Made by a program: the position numbers and the translations under genes
Notes under the pieces: model-generated
Seen by the model: only the letters and a program-made list of their open reading frames with translations
Told to the model about the DNA's origin: nothing
Database searches by the model: none
Shown here: positions 7,001 through 14,241 of the stretch, in pieces
Layout of the letters: every line of letters begins with the position of its first letter
How positions within the stretch are numbered: the stretch's first letter is position 1
Source of the DNA: Bacteroidota bacterium
GTDB taxonomy: Bacteria > Bacteroidota > Rhodothermia > Rhodothermales > JAAAOL01
Assembly (NCBI GenBank): GCA_009908885.1
Contig: JAAAOL010000102.1
Span: forward strand, 1 to 17,065
Direction of reading: 5' to 3'
Length of the DNA stretch: 17,065 nucleotides

Positions 7001-8282
7001 GCTCGATGTCTCCCATGCTCCGCTCCTCCTGCACGCCGACCCGGACAAGCTCGAAAAGATCATTTTCAACCTGCTTTCGAACGCCTTTACGTTCACGCCC
7101 GACGGTGGCACGATTCGCGTGGCGCTGGCCCGGTCCGACGATGGCTGGGGCGCGCTTTCCATCGAGGACACCGGGCCGGGGATTCCGGAAAACGAGCTCC
7201 CCCATATCTTCGACCGGTTCCAGCAGGGGAGCACGGCAGTTGCGCACGCGCACGAGGGCACCGGCATCGGGCTGGCACTGGTGAAGGAACTCACCGCGCT
7301 ACACGGCGGCACGGTCGGCGTCGAAAGTCAGGTCGGCGTCGGGACCTGCTTCACGGTGCGGTTGCCCGTGGAGCGCGAGGGGCTGCCGTCTGCCTTCGAT
7401 CCGCAGCCAAACGGGGAAGGTCACGAAGTGTCTGTCGAGATAGACTCCGGTGAAATAGACTCCGGTGAAATAGACAGGGGGCTCGACGGATCAGAAGCGG
7501 CTGCACCCGAGCCGAGGAAGCCCAAGGCCGCGACCGTGCTGGTGATAGAGGACAACCCCGATATGCGCACCTACCTCCGGCGGCACCTCGCCGGGGACTA
7601 TCAGGTCGTTGAGGCGACAGACGGGGACGACGGGCTGGCACAGGCACGGGCGCTGGAGCCGGATCTGATCATCTCGGACGTGATGATGCCGGGGCTATAC
7701 GGGTATGCGTTGTGCCGTGCGCTCAAGACCGACGCTGCGCTCAGCCATATCCCAGTGGTGCTCCTCACCGCGAAGGCAGAGGAAGAGAGCAAGATCGAGG
7801 GGTTGGAGACCGGGGCAGACGCGTACCTCTACAAACCCTTCAACGCCGAGGAATTGCTCATCCGAGCCGAAAACCTGATTCAGGTGCGACGGCTCCTGCG
7901 CGAGCGGTACAGCGGCGAGGTGATGCTGACTCCGAGCGACGTCACCGTTCCGTCGGCCGACGCTGTCTGGGTCGAGCAGGTGCGCGACGTCGTGGAGCGG
8001 CACATCGGCAACAGCAACTTCGGCGTGGACTGGCTGGCCGATGAGCTGGACCTGAGCACACGGCAACTGCAGCGGCGGCTCAAGGATCTGACGGACCTCT
8101 CGCCCGGTGGGTTCATCCGCACGATGCGGCTGGAGCGGGCCGCGCAGCTCCTGGAGCAGCACTACGGCGGCGTCGCCGAGGTGGCCGAGGCCGTCGGCTA
8201 CCGCGATGCCAAGCATTTCTCTCAGCTCTTCCGGCAGGTCTTCGGCGTGGTACCGTCGTCCTATCCCGACGATGTGGCGTAA
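4005..8282 (+). CDS. Hybrid two-component system regulator (HTCS) with double propeller sensor
   Basis: 1425 residues from the chosen ATG, which opens a classic signal peptide (cleavage near AHS-Q, residue 26). An in-frame GTG at 3969 would add 12 residues ahead of it. The periplasmic sensor (about 40-735) has 14 blade motifs of the Reg_prop type (LWVGT...GLNRY), enough for two seven-bladed propellers, then a Y_Y_Y domain (about 755-835) and one membrane helix (about 843-862). Cytoplasmic parts in order: HisKA with phospho-acceptor His907 in NISHEFRTP; HATPase with Asn1022, DTGPGIP from 1055 and GTGIGL from 1085; a receiver with Asp1183, phospho-acceptor Asp1225 and Lys1277; and a C-terminal AraC-type DNA-binding domain (about 1310-1425). 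All key residues are present. The family senses breakdown products in the periplasm and activates nearby uptake and degradation genes. A short repeat lies in the kinase-receiver linker. The target genes are probably those downstream. Confidence 0.97.
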   Translation: MNVLRRLGCLALAAVLVATVASPAHSQVPLDDAVMEVPIVAPEQPVRFEHLTLEDGLSQGNVYAILQDRRGFLWFGTDDGLNRYDGYTITVYKPVPFEAASLSGPRIYALHEDRAGRLWVGTDKGLNFLDPATGRFTRYPHGHASAPTEGLIHAIIEGATGVLWIATSLGLTRLDVETGQHTRFVHDPNDDRSLSDTHVFSLHRQPDGTLWVGTSNGLNRWNPETETFTRHLYDPEATALRYNPGRVTERGAARTDVSHIVADPADPNVLWLAGWGLMRFDTRTGALHRSLPDRAQVSAPYLVFLAPDPVRKGVFWTTVFEQGLLRFDVTERRFTYYQHDPHAPTSISSNDLWHIHVDRSHVIWVGDRDGKGLSRFGTNVGAFRHYRHQPRNPHSLSNDLISSITEDHTGALWVGTYQGGLNRYDRRTHRFTRFRHDPQDASSLGSDDVRCVLDDHTGTLWVCVDGQGIDRWDRSTGQFVHYRADPADSTTLSSDYVSSAYEDPSGTLWFGTAEGVLHRFERATHTFTRFPLVPADTSDFQDLYWKSSIRALYASEQEPGVLWVGTYGSGLIRFEPSTGAITHYKHDPTDPRSLSNDVIQAIHASEHEPGVLWISTYGGGLNRFDSRTETFMHVTTADGLPDNTVYAALEDARGRLWLSTNNGLARYDPATGAVRTFDVSDGLQGREYNNRAFFESASGEMFFGGTRGLNAFFPDRIAGNPIPPEVAVTGITRPARSGETVSLASPLAGPTALHLAHDENDLTFAFAALHYAHPVENQYAYRLEPYDDAWHQGGTRRTATYTNLDPGDYVFRVKAANSDGVWNEEGAAVRVVIRPPWWQTSWATVVFGVLAAVAVAGLVRWRTRVLEQRKHELEHLVAERTAEVEAQRRQLVELDAMKSRFFANISHEFRTPLTLILGPLRDLLVERAGPLDEPLARQHRMMYRNGQRLLRLINQLLDLAKLEAGGMHLRARRMDLVPFLRGLVAAFGSRAERQGISLQLDVSHAPLLLHADPDKLEKIIFNLLSNAFTFTPDGGTIRVALARSDDGWGALSIEDTGPGIPENELPHIFDRFQQGSTAVAHAHEGTGIGLALVKELTALHGGTVGVESQVGVGTCFTVRLPVEREGLPSAFDPQPNGEGHEVSVEIDSGEIDSGEIDRGLDGSEAAAPEPRKPKAATVLVIEDNPDMRTYLRRHLAGDYQVVEATDGDDGLAQARALEPDLIISDVMMPGLYGYALCRALKTDAALSHIPVVLLTAKAEEESKIEGLETGADAYLYKPFNAEELLIRAENLIQVRRLLRERYSGEVMLTPSDVTVPSADAVWVEQVRDVVERHIGNSNFGVDWLADELDLSTRQLQRRLKDLTDLSPGGFIRTMRLERAAQLLEQHYGGVAEVAEAVGYRDAKHFSQLFRQVFGVVPSSYPDDVA
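7437..7481 (+). repeat. Three tandem 15-bp units in the HTCS linker
   Basis: Three consecutive 15-base units of the type GAAATAGACTCCGGT encode EIDSG-EIDSG-EIDRG between the HATPase and receiver domains. Units 1 and 2 differ by one base; unit 3 is diverged at its end. Because the unit is a multiple of three, copy number changes would alter linker length without breaking the frame. Confidence 0.85.
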
Positions 8283-8458
8283 ACGGCCTCTGAGCCCGTT
8301 CTGTCGTGTCTTTCCCCCGCACGTGTCGCCTTTTTCTACCCTGCGGCTCCCTTCGTTGGAGGTGACGTGCGTACGTCGCTGCATCCCGTCCGTTCGTGCT
8401 GGCCCTTCCCTGTGTGCCCTGTCTCCAGCCGTCCCTCTCACCGTTCACGTTGACGCCC
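8283..8458. other. Gap between HTCS gene and the amidohydrolase operon
   Basis: No gene is supported in these 176 bases. A 5-bp hairpin AACGG/CCGTT (8282-8300) overlaps the HTCS stop but lacks a U-tract. An inverted repeat GACGT-gcgt-ACGTC lies at 8364-8377, about 80 bases before the next ATG, and could be a regulator site. No copy of the long repeat and no convincing promoter was seen. Confidence 0.35.
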
Positions 8459-8938
8459 ATGCGATCCCTGCTGCTACTGGTTGTACTCGGTGCGCTGACC
8501 ATGCCTGTTCGCGCCCAGGAATGCACGCTCGACCTTGCGGGCGAGACGCACGCGCTCGAACACATCTATGCCCTGCGGATCCCTGAGCCCTTTGACGAGA
8601 AGGTGCGCATGACCCGGTTGATCTGTACGGAGGCGGTGCTCCCGAAGGCCGCACTCGCCGAAGAAATCGCCCTCGTACAGGCGTTTCATGCCGATGGGCA
8701 GCGCGGCGTGTTCGTCGACCTGCGCGACGACGGCACGGCCCTCTCCGTCCGGCTCAGTTGGGGCGATGCCACGACGATGTCGAGCGGTTCTGTGGCCGAG
8801 ATCACCTTCGAGGGTAAGATTGGCTCCGATCAGTTGCGAGGCACGATTACCACAGATCCTCCGCTGTCTGTCTACGGCAAAGAGATACCGTGGCGGGTGT
8901 CGGCTGAGGTCGATCTGTCGCCTGTCACGGTCTGGTAG
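8459..8938 (+). CDS. Small secreted protein of unknown function
   Basis: 159 residues. The ATG at 8459 opens a typical signal peptide (MRSLLLLVVLGALTMPVRAQ, cleavage after residue 19). An upstream in-frame ATG at 8396 would bury it behind 21 extra residues and is less likely. The mature part of about 140 residues looks beta-rich with alternating hydrophobic strands. It has two cysteines (22 and 56) that could form a disulfide in the periplasm. The stretch HALEHIYALRIPEPFDEKVR is its most distinctive part. I do not recognise a named family. It is the first gene of the plus-strand four-gene set: 22 or 46 bases separate its stop from the next start, depending on which ATG is used there. It could be a binding or accessory protein for the hydrolases, which is inference. 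Confidence 0.8.
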   Translation: MRSLLLLVVLGALTMPVRAQECTLDLAGETHALEHIYALRIPEPFDEKVRMTRLICTEAVLPKAALAEEIALVQAFHADGQRGVFVDLRDDGTALSVRLSWGDATTMSSGSVAEITFEGKIGSDQLRGTITTDPPLSVYGKEIPWRVSAEVDLSPVTVW

Positions 8939-8984
8939 CGTACCGCCGCTCACTGTTTTCATGCACCCTCTCGGTTGTGCACCG

Positions 8985-10706
8985 ATGAACCGATTGCTCT
9001 GTCTTTCCTGTGCGCTCGCTCTTTTTCTCATCAGCCTCCTGCCCGTCCTCCCGGCGCGCAGTCAGCCGCTTGCCGTTCAGAACGTCACCGTCGTCGACGT
9101 AACGGACGGGACGTTGCGTCCGAACCAGACCATCCTTATCAACGGCAGCCGCATCGCCGCCGTTGGTTCAGCCGATGACGTGGCGGTGCCCGAGGAGGCG
9201 AAAACTGTGGATGCGACGGGTGGCTACCTCATCCCCGGCCTGTGGGATATGCACGTCCACACCTTCAACAACAACGATCCGCAGCCGCCCAACACCTGGC
9301 ACTTTCCGCTCTACCTCGCCCACGGCGTCACGGGCGTGCGCGACATGTGGGTGCGGCCGGGCGAACAGGCCGCGCAGGTGCATACCTGGCGGCAGGAATT
9401 GGAGGCCGGTACGTTCGTCGGCCCGCGGTTCGGCGCGATCGGCACGCTAGTAGACGGCCCGCCGCCGATTCAGAAGTCGGACACCGTGACGACGACCGTG
9501 CAGGCACAAGCCTTCGTGGAGCGCCTCAAGACGGCACACATCGACTTCGTGAAAGTCTACAACCGTCTCACACCGGACGCCTACCGCGCTCTGGTCGATG
9601 CGGCACACGGAGCGGGGTTGTACGTGGCCGGGCACGTCCCGGCCGCCATCTCCATCGCCGATGCCTCAGAGGCCGAACAGCGGAGCGTCGAGCACCTCGA
9701 TGGCGTCCACTATGCATGCTCATCTAAGGAGGACTCACTGCGGGCCCGACGTGTACCCCTGTCGTATTATCTCGCGCAGGAATTTGTCGACACGCACGAC
9801 CCCGCACAATGCGCTGCTCTTTACGAACGGCTCGCCACGAACGAGACCTGGCAGGTGCCTACGTTCACCGTGTTCCGCCCTTGGACTTCTCAAGACTTGG
9901 CCGTCCTCGCAGATGACGAGGGCCTGGTTTACACGCCCGTAGATGAAGCCACTGAGTGGCAGGGCCTGCGCGACTTCCTCACCTTCGCACCGCCCCCGGT
10001 GAAGCAGGGGATGGCCGACCTGTACGCGCTCGAACAACGCATCGTCCGCGAGATGCACGCGGCGGGGGTGCCGCTGTTGGCTGGGACAGACATCGGCAAT
10101 CCGTACGTCTACCCCGGTTTTAGCCTGGTCGACGAGGTCAAGGAATTGGTCGAAGCAGGATTATCTCCGCTCGCCGCCCTCCAGACCGCAACGCTCAACC
10201 CCGCGCGCTACCTCCGGCGCACCGACGATCTCGGCACCGTGGAGACAGGCAAGCTGGCGGACCTCGTCCTCCTCGGCGCTAACCCGCTGGAGGACGTGGA
10301 CCACCTCCGGCGCATCCGAGCGGTGGTGGTGAACGGGCGACTCTTCACCCAAGAGGAACTGGAGCGGATGAAGCACGAGGTGCTCGTCAACAACTACCGG
10401 GAGGCACTGGCGCAGCCGCAACCGCTCGGCGTGCAGCCGCTCGAGCCGAAGGTGCTCGAACGTTTCACGGGCGTCTACCAGCAGCAGGAGGGTGACGCGG
10501 AGGCCGAGGTGATGCTCCAGGACGGCGAACTACGCATCCGTCTCGATGACTGGGTGGATGCTGTCGAACCGCTGGGCGGGGCGCTCTTTCGTGTTCGAGA
10601 CTCGAACGTCGCGTACGTCTTCCACACCGACGCCGGTGGGGTCGTGTGGGGGTTCGAAGTAAACGACGGTGACCGCATCGCTACGTACCGACGCGCTGAC
10701 CGATAA
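8985..10706 (+). CDS. Secreted metal-dependent amidohydrolase with C-terminal DUF3471-like domain
   Basis: 573 residues from the ATG at 8985; an in-frame ATG at 8961 would add eight residues. A signal peptide ends near PARSQ (about residue 26). The body is an amidohydrolase (imidazolonepropionase-like, COG1228 type) with a complete metal site: His90 and His92 in WDMHVHT, Lys190 in FVKVY (the usual carboxylated bridging lysine), His217 in AGHVP, His237 in EHLDG and Asp369 in GTDIGNP. The family's return to the small beta domain follows (ATLNPARYL, GKLADLVLLGANPL). Relatives hydrolyse cyclic amides or act as dipeptidases; the substrate is unknown. The C-terminal 90 or so residues (ERFTGVYQQQEG to TYRRADR) resemble the DUF3471-type beta domain found at the end of several secreted hydrolases. 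It is a close paralogue of the next gene. Confidence 0.92.
   Translation: MNRLLCLSCALALFLISLLPVLPARSQPLAVQNVTVVDVTDGTLRPNQTILINGSRIAAVGSADDVAVPEEAKTVDATGGYLIPGLWDMHVHTFNNNDPQPPNTWHFPLYLAHGVTGVRDMWVRPGEQAAQVHTWRQELEAGTFVGPRFGAIGTLVDGPPPIQKSDTVTTTVQAQAFVERLKTAHIDFVKVYNRLTPDAYRALVDAAHGAGLYVAGHVPAAISIADASEAEQRSVEHLDGVHYACSSKEDSLRARRVPLSYYLAQEFVDTHDPAQCAALYERLATNETWQVPTFTVFRPWTSQDLAVLADDEGLVYTPVDEATEWQGLRDFLTFAPPPVKQGMADLYALEQRIVREMHAAGVPLLAGTDIGNPYVYPGFSLVDEVKELVEAGLSPLAALQTATLNPARYLRRTDDLGTVETGKLADLVLLGANPLEDVDHLRRIRAVVVNGRLFTQEELERMKHEVLVNNYREALAQPQPLGVQPLEPKVLERFTGVYQQQEGDAEAEVMLQDGELRIRLDDWVDAVEPLGGALFRVRDSNVAYVFHTDAGGVVWGFEVNDGDRIATYRRADR
9083..9129 (+). repeat. 47-bp block shared with the next amidohydrolase gene, copy 1
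   Basis: These 47 bases, starting CGTCACCGTCGTCGACGTAA and encoding VTVVDVTDGTLRPNQ, are identical to 10817-10863. Shorter identical runs link 9225-9247 with 10953-10975 and 9843-9862 with 11589-11608. The identity extends to every synonymous position of the block, which suggests recent duplication or gene conversion. Confidence 0.95.
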
Positions 10707-10733
10707 CACTCCCTCGATCAACACCCCCTCGCT

Positions 10734-12533
10734 ATGCGACACGCCACACTCCTCATTTTGCTTGCGGTACTCGTCGCCACGGCCTCTGCCCAAGACGCTC
10801 CGCTCGCCATTTCGCCCGTCACCGTCGTCGACGTAACGGACGGGACGTTGCGTCCGAACCAGATCGTCCTCATCGACGGCAACCGCATCGCGGCGATGGG
10901 GGCCGATATAGCCGTTCCCGACAATGCAACGGTCGTCGATGCCACGGGCGGTTACCTCATCCCCGGCCTGTGGGACATGCACGCCCACGCGACGTGGCCG
11001 AGTCAGATCGAGAATTTCTATGCGCTCTTTCTCGCCAACGGCGTCACCGGCATTCGGGACACCTGGGGGGTACGCGAGGCCGCTGCGGATGCAGAGGCGG
11101 CCATCGCCTCCGGCGAGATGGTGGGGCCGCCGAGGGCCGTCGTGGCGGGCAACCTCGTGGATGGCCCTGGGCAGATCTGGCCGGGCTCGCAGGTCGCGTC
11201 CACTCCGGAGGATGGACGACGGATCGTAGACTCACTCCACGCCGCTGGAGCACCGTTCGTCAAGGTGTACTCCACGCTGTCCCGAGAAACGTACCATGCG
11301 ATTGCAGAGCGTGCGCAGGAGCGGGGGCTTCCGTTTGCGGGCCATGTACCCCACAACATGCCAGCGGCGGAGGCGGCAGCGGCGGGACAGCGCTCGATGG
11401 AGCATCTCTACCAAGTCCTTGAAGGCTGTTCGTCCAATGAAGAAGCCATCTTGAAGGAGTATGAACGTGCGCTCAGGCAGGACACCGCTCGAACGTATCA
11501 GGAGATAAATGGGGTGCGCATTCGCCAGACCCTCGACACCCAGAACGACCGCGCCTGCCGCGCCCTCGCCGCTACGTTCGTCGAGCAGGAGACCTGGCAG
11601 GTGCCTACCCTCGTCACGAACCGAGGCTACCTGTTTATGCGCGAACTCGCCGAGGCGGGAGACGACCGCCTCCGCTACCTGCCTCCGCGTTCCTACGACG
11701 ACTGGTTTCCTGAAGACAACCGCTTCGTCAGCGCATTGATCGACAACGACTGGGCAACCGGCGCAGCCATATTCGCCCGCCAGCTGGAAGTCGTTGGCTT
11801 GATGGCTGAGGCAGGTGTGCCGTTGCTCGCCGGGAGCGACACGCCCAACCCGTGGGCCTTCCCCGGCTTCGGCGTTCATGATGAACTGGAACTCTTCGTC
11901 GAGGCCGGGATGACGCCGCTGCAGGCGCTCCAGACGGCCACCCTCAACCCCGCCCGCTTCTTCGACCGCACCGACGAACTCGGCACCGTCGAGGCTGGAA
12001 AGCTCGCCGACCTCGTGCTGCTCGACGCGAACCCGCTCGACGACATCGCCAACACGCAGCAGATCCGCGCCGTCATCACTGACGGCCGCCTCTACCGCCG
12101 CGCCGACCTCGACCGGATCCTGGAAGAGACCGCCGCCCTGCACACCCGCCCCTCCGTCGCCGATGTCGTCCTGGACGTCATGGAGACCGAGGGCATCGAG
12201 GCGGCCCGGGCGCAGCACCGCGCCGTGCTGGCTTCGCCGCCGGACTCGCTGGTCGTCGGCGAAGAAGAACTCAACACGCTCGGTTACCAGTTGCTTGGAC
12301 AAGGGAGGACGGAAGAAGCGATCGCCGTCTTCGAGATGAACGTAGCCGCGTACCCCGACGCCCCGAACCCCTACGACAGCCTCGCCGATGGGCTCATCGC
12401 CGCCGAGCGGTTCGAGGAGGCGCGCGATGCGCTGGCGCAGGCCGTTGCGCTGGCCGAGGCGCAGCAAGATCCAGGGCTGTCGTTCTACCAGAACCGCCTG
12501 TCGCTCGCCGAGGAACGCTTGGGTGAACAATAG
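10734..12533 (+). CDS. Secreted metal-dependent amidohydrolase with C-terminal TPR region
   Basis: 599 residues. A signal peptide (residues 1-19, ATASA-Q) leads into the same COG1228-type amidohydrolase fold as the preceding gene. The metal residues are all present: His83 and His85 (WDMHAHA), Lys177 (FVKVY), His204 (AGHVPHN), His224 (EHLYQ) and Asp369 (GSDTPNP). The C-terminus differs from its paralogue. After the beta domain (LADLVLLDANPL), a helical extension (about 465-599) contains a tetratricopeptide-like pair (LGYQLLGQGRTEEAIAVFE, then SLADGLIAAERFEEARDALA), probably for protein contacts. It starts 27 bases after the previous stop without a Shine-Dalgarno sequence and is followed after 17 bases by the deacylase, so the genes are almost certainly co-transcribed. 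The substrate is unknown; a peptide or cyclic amide fits the family. Confidence 0.93.
   Translation: MRHATLLILLAVLVATASAQDAPLAISPVTVVDVTDGTLRPNQIVLIDGNRIAAMGADIAVPDNATVVDATGGYLIPGLWDMHAHATWPSQIENFYALFLANGVTGIRDTWGVREAAADAEAAIASGEMVGPPRAVVAGNLVDGPGQIWPGSQVASTPEDGRRIVDSLHAAGAPFVKVYSTLSRETYHAIAERAQERGLPFAGHVPHNMPAAEAAAAGQRSMEHLYQVLEGCSSNEEAILKEYERALRQDTARTYQEINGVRIRQTLDTQNDRACRALAATFVEQETWQVPTLVTNRGYLFMRELAEAGDDRLRYLPPRSYDDWFPEDNRFVSALIDNDWATGAAIFARQLEVVGLMAEAGVPLLAGSDTPNPWAFPGFGVHDELELFVEAGMTPLQALQTATLNPARFFDRTDELGTVEAGKLADLVLLDANPLDDIANTQQIRAVITDGRLYRRADLDRILEETAALHTRPSVADVVLDVMETEGIEAARAQHRAVLASPPDSLVVGEEELNTLGYQLLGQGRTEEAIAVFEMNVAAYPDAPNPYDSLADGLIAAERFEEARDALAQAVALAEAQQDPGLSFYQNRLSLAEERLGEQ
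10817..10863 (+). repeat. 47-bp block shared with the previous amidohydrolase gene, copy 2
   Basis: Identical over 47 bases to 9083-9129, in the same reading frame and at the same place in the protein, just after the signal peptide. Outside this block the two genes differ at many positions. Confidence 0.95.
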
Positions 12534-12538
12534 CCACT

Positions 12539-12543
12539 GGAGG
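12539..12543 (+). promoter_or_regulatory. Shine-Dalgarno sequence of the deacylase gene
   Basis: GGAGG lies seven bases before the ATG at 12551. It stands out because most other genes in the window lack such a site, and it supports this start. Confidence 0.7.
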
Positions 12544-12550
12544 ACTTCCC

Positions 12551-14029
12551 ATGAGCCGCATCGTTCTCTTCCTGCTCGGATTCGCCCTCGCCACCACCGC
12601 GGCCTCCGCGCAGCCTTACGACCTCGTCGTCGCAGGGGGCCGGGTGATGGACCCCGAGACGGGGCTCGACGCCATCCGCCACGTAGGCATCACGGACGGG
12701 ACGATCCGCGCTGTCAGCGAGACGCCGCTGGACGGACGCGAGGTGATCGACGCGACCGGCCGGGTCGTCGCGCCGGGCTTCATCGACGTCAACACCTACC
12801 AGCACGGCGACGATCTCTTTCGCCTTCGCGCCGCAGACGGCGTTACTTCCGTACTGCAACTGGAAGGCGGGGCTGTGGACGTGCCGGCCTACTACGACGC
12901 GCGGGCCGGTCGGGCGCTCATCCACTACGGCGTCGCGGTGGACCACGGGGCGCTCCGCCTCATCGCACAGGGTGACACGACGCTCGACGTCGTGGGCGGC
13001 CTCACCGACTGGCCCGGCATCAACGAGACGCGCGCCTTCCCCGAGTTCGACGATCAGCCGCTCACAGAGACACAGTTGGACACGCTCGCGGCTCTCGTCG
13101 AGCGAGGCTTGCGAGAGGGAGCCGTCGCCGTCGGGTTCGGGATCGCCTACACGCCGGGGGCCACGCAGACGGAGATCCTCCGCATGGTGGAGCTGGCCGC
13201 CGCCTACGACGCCTCAGCCCACATGCACTTGCGCGACTTCCACCGCACCCGCGACTGGGACCAGTTGTACGAGGTCTTCAGCACGGCACTGCTCACCGGA
13301 GCCGATCTGCACGTCAACCATCTGCAGAGCCATATGGGCAGCTACACCGGCGAGGCCCTCGACCTCATCGACCGGGCGCGGGCGGGCGGCGTCTCGGTGA
13401 CGACGGAGTGCTACCCCTACACTGCAGGCCTGACCTTCATCGACTCGGCGCTCTTCGACGATTGGGAGACTCGGTCGGATGAGAATCTGAGCCGCTTCGA
13501 GTGGCCCCCGACGGGCGAACGCCTCACGCGCGAGACGTTCGGCCGGTACCGCGCGCAGGGCGGGGTGGTCATCATCCACCCGAGCGATGAAGCGCGGCAA
13601 GAGGCCGCCGTGCGGACCTGTCTCGCCCACCCGCTCCCGATGGTCGCCAGCGACGGGGCGTGGGACGGCGGGCAGACGCACCCCCGCTCGGCGGGCACCA
13701 ACAGCCGCGTGCTCGGCCGCTATGTCCGTGAGGAGGGCGTACTGACGCTGATGGACGCGCTCCGTAAGATGAGCCTTGATCCGGCCAATCACCTCGCCCG
13801 ACGCGTCCCGGCCATGCGCCACAAGGGCCGCGTCCAGGTCGGCGCCGACGCGGACCTCGTCATCTTCGACCCGGCCACGGTGATCGATCGGGCTACGTAC
13901 AGTGAACCGCTATTACCGCCTTCGGGCATCGAGTCCGTGCTGGTGCGCGGCGTGTCCGTGGTGCGTAACGGCGCGATGCAGGAAAACGTTTTCCCCGGAC
14001 AATCCTTGCGGGCCCCGCGTTCGGAATAA
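12551..14029 (+). CDS. Secreted amidohydrolase of the D-aminoacylase / N-acyl-D-glutamate deacylase group
   Basis: 492 residues. A signal peptide (cleavage near ASA-Q, residue 20) precedes a type-3 amidohydrolase. Family stretches match D-aminoacylase and, more closely by memory, N-acyl-D-glutamate deacylase: GFGIAYTPGA, TTECYPYTAG, GERLTRETFGRYRAQGG, VASDGAW, HPRSAGT, RVLGRYVREEG, DALRKMSLDPANHL and KGRVQVGADADLVIFDPATVID. Likely ligands seen are Glu105 (LEGGA), His224/His226 (HMHLR), His257 (NHLQ) and Asp368 (SDG). The usual first metal motif H-x-H after FID is replaced by N81-T-Y83-Q-H85-G-D, so metal binding is altered or shifted to His85. The family removes acyl groups from D-amino acids; the substrate here is inferred. 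It is the last gene of the four-gene set, 17 bases after its neighbour. Confidence 0.88.
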   Translation: MSRIVLFLLGFALATTAASAQPYDLVVAGGRVMDPETGLDAIRHVGITDGTIRAVSETPLDGREVIDATGRVVAPGFIDVNTYQHGDDLFRLRAADGVTSVLQLEGGAVDVPAYYDARAGRALIHYGVAVDHGALRLIAQGDTTLDVVGGLTDWPGINETRAFPEFDDQPLTETQLDTLAALVERGLREGAVAVGFGIAYTPGATQTEILRMVELAAAYDASAHMHLRDFHRTRDWDQLYEVFSTALLTGADLHVNHLQSHMGSYTGEALDLIDRARAGGVSVTTECYPYTAGLTFIDSALFDDWETRSDENLSRFEWPPTGERLTRETFGRYRAQGGVVIIHPSDEARQEAAVRTCLAHPLPMVASDGAWDGGQTHPRSAGTNSRVLGRYVREEGVLTLMDALRKMSLDPANHLARRVPAMRHKGRVQVGADADLVIFDPATVIDRATYSEPLLPPSGIESVLVRGVSVVRNGAMQENVFPGQSLRAPRSE

Positions 14030-14106
14030 TCCTGATGCAAACCAACGACAGAGCGATGTGTCCACTCTTGCTTGTCTGCAGCGGCCTCTTGATCGGCAGC
14101 GGTAGC

Positions 14107-14139
14107 GGTGTTGATAACATGCTTTTAACGGTCCCCTGA
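14107..14139 (+). repeat. Long direct repeat, copy B (upstream of TonB receptor gene)
   Basis: Bases 14113-14139 are identical to 3807-3833 and the match extends left to 14107 with two C/T differences. It lies in the 212-base gap between the deacylase and receptor genes, ending 102 bases before the receptor ATG, in the same orientation relative to the downstream gene as copy A. A TAGGTTGA (14173-14180), a poor match to the Bacteroidota -7 element, lies downstream. The gap holds no gene. Confidence 0.85.
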
Positions 14140-14232
14140 TCTCTGGATAATTCGCTGGCCTCCGGCGGGCGGTAGGTTGATGGGCTGAAGCGTGCACCGC
14201 CGCACGCGCTCCCACCGGCCTATCACCCACTC

Positions 14233-14237
14233 GGAGG
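14233..14237 (+). promoter_or_regulatory. Shine-Dalgarno sequence of the TonB receptor gene
   Basis: GGAGG, extended to GGAGGT, lies four bases before the ATG at 14242. It supports this start codon and suggests efficient translation of an abundant outer-membrane protein. Confidence 0.65.
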
Positions 14238-14241
14238 TACT

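Noticed and set aside
5643..7253. Minus-strand open frame (536 codons) inside the HTCS gene
   Set aside because: It is a shadow of the propeller and kinase coding region with no domain or start signal of its own.
3801..14139. The long repeat as ends of a composite transposon or an attachment site pair
   Set aside because: No transposase or integrase lies between or near the copies, no terminal inverted repeats are seen, and the enclosed genes form a coherent locus; a regulatory element explains the placement better.
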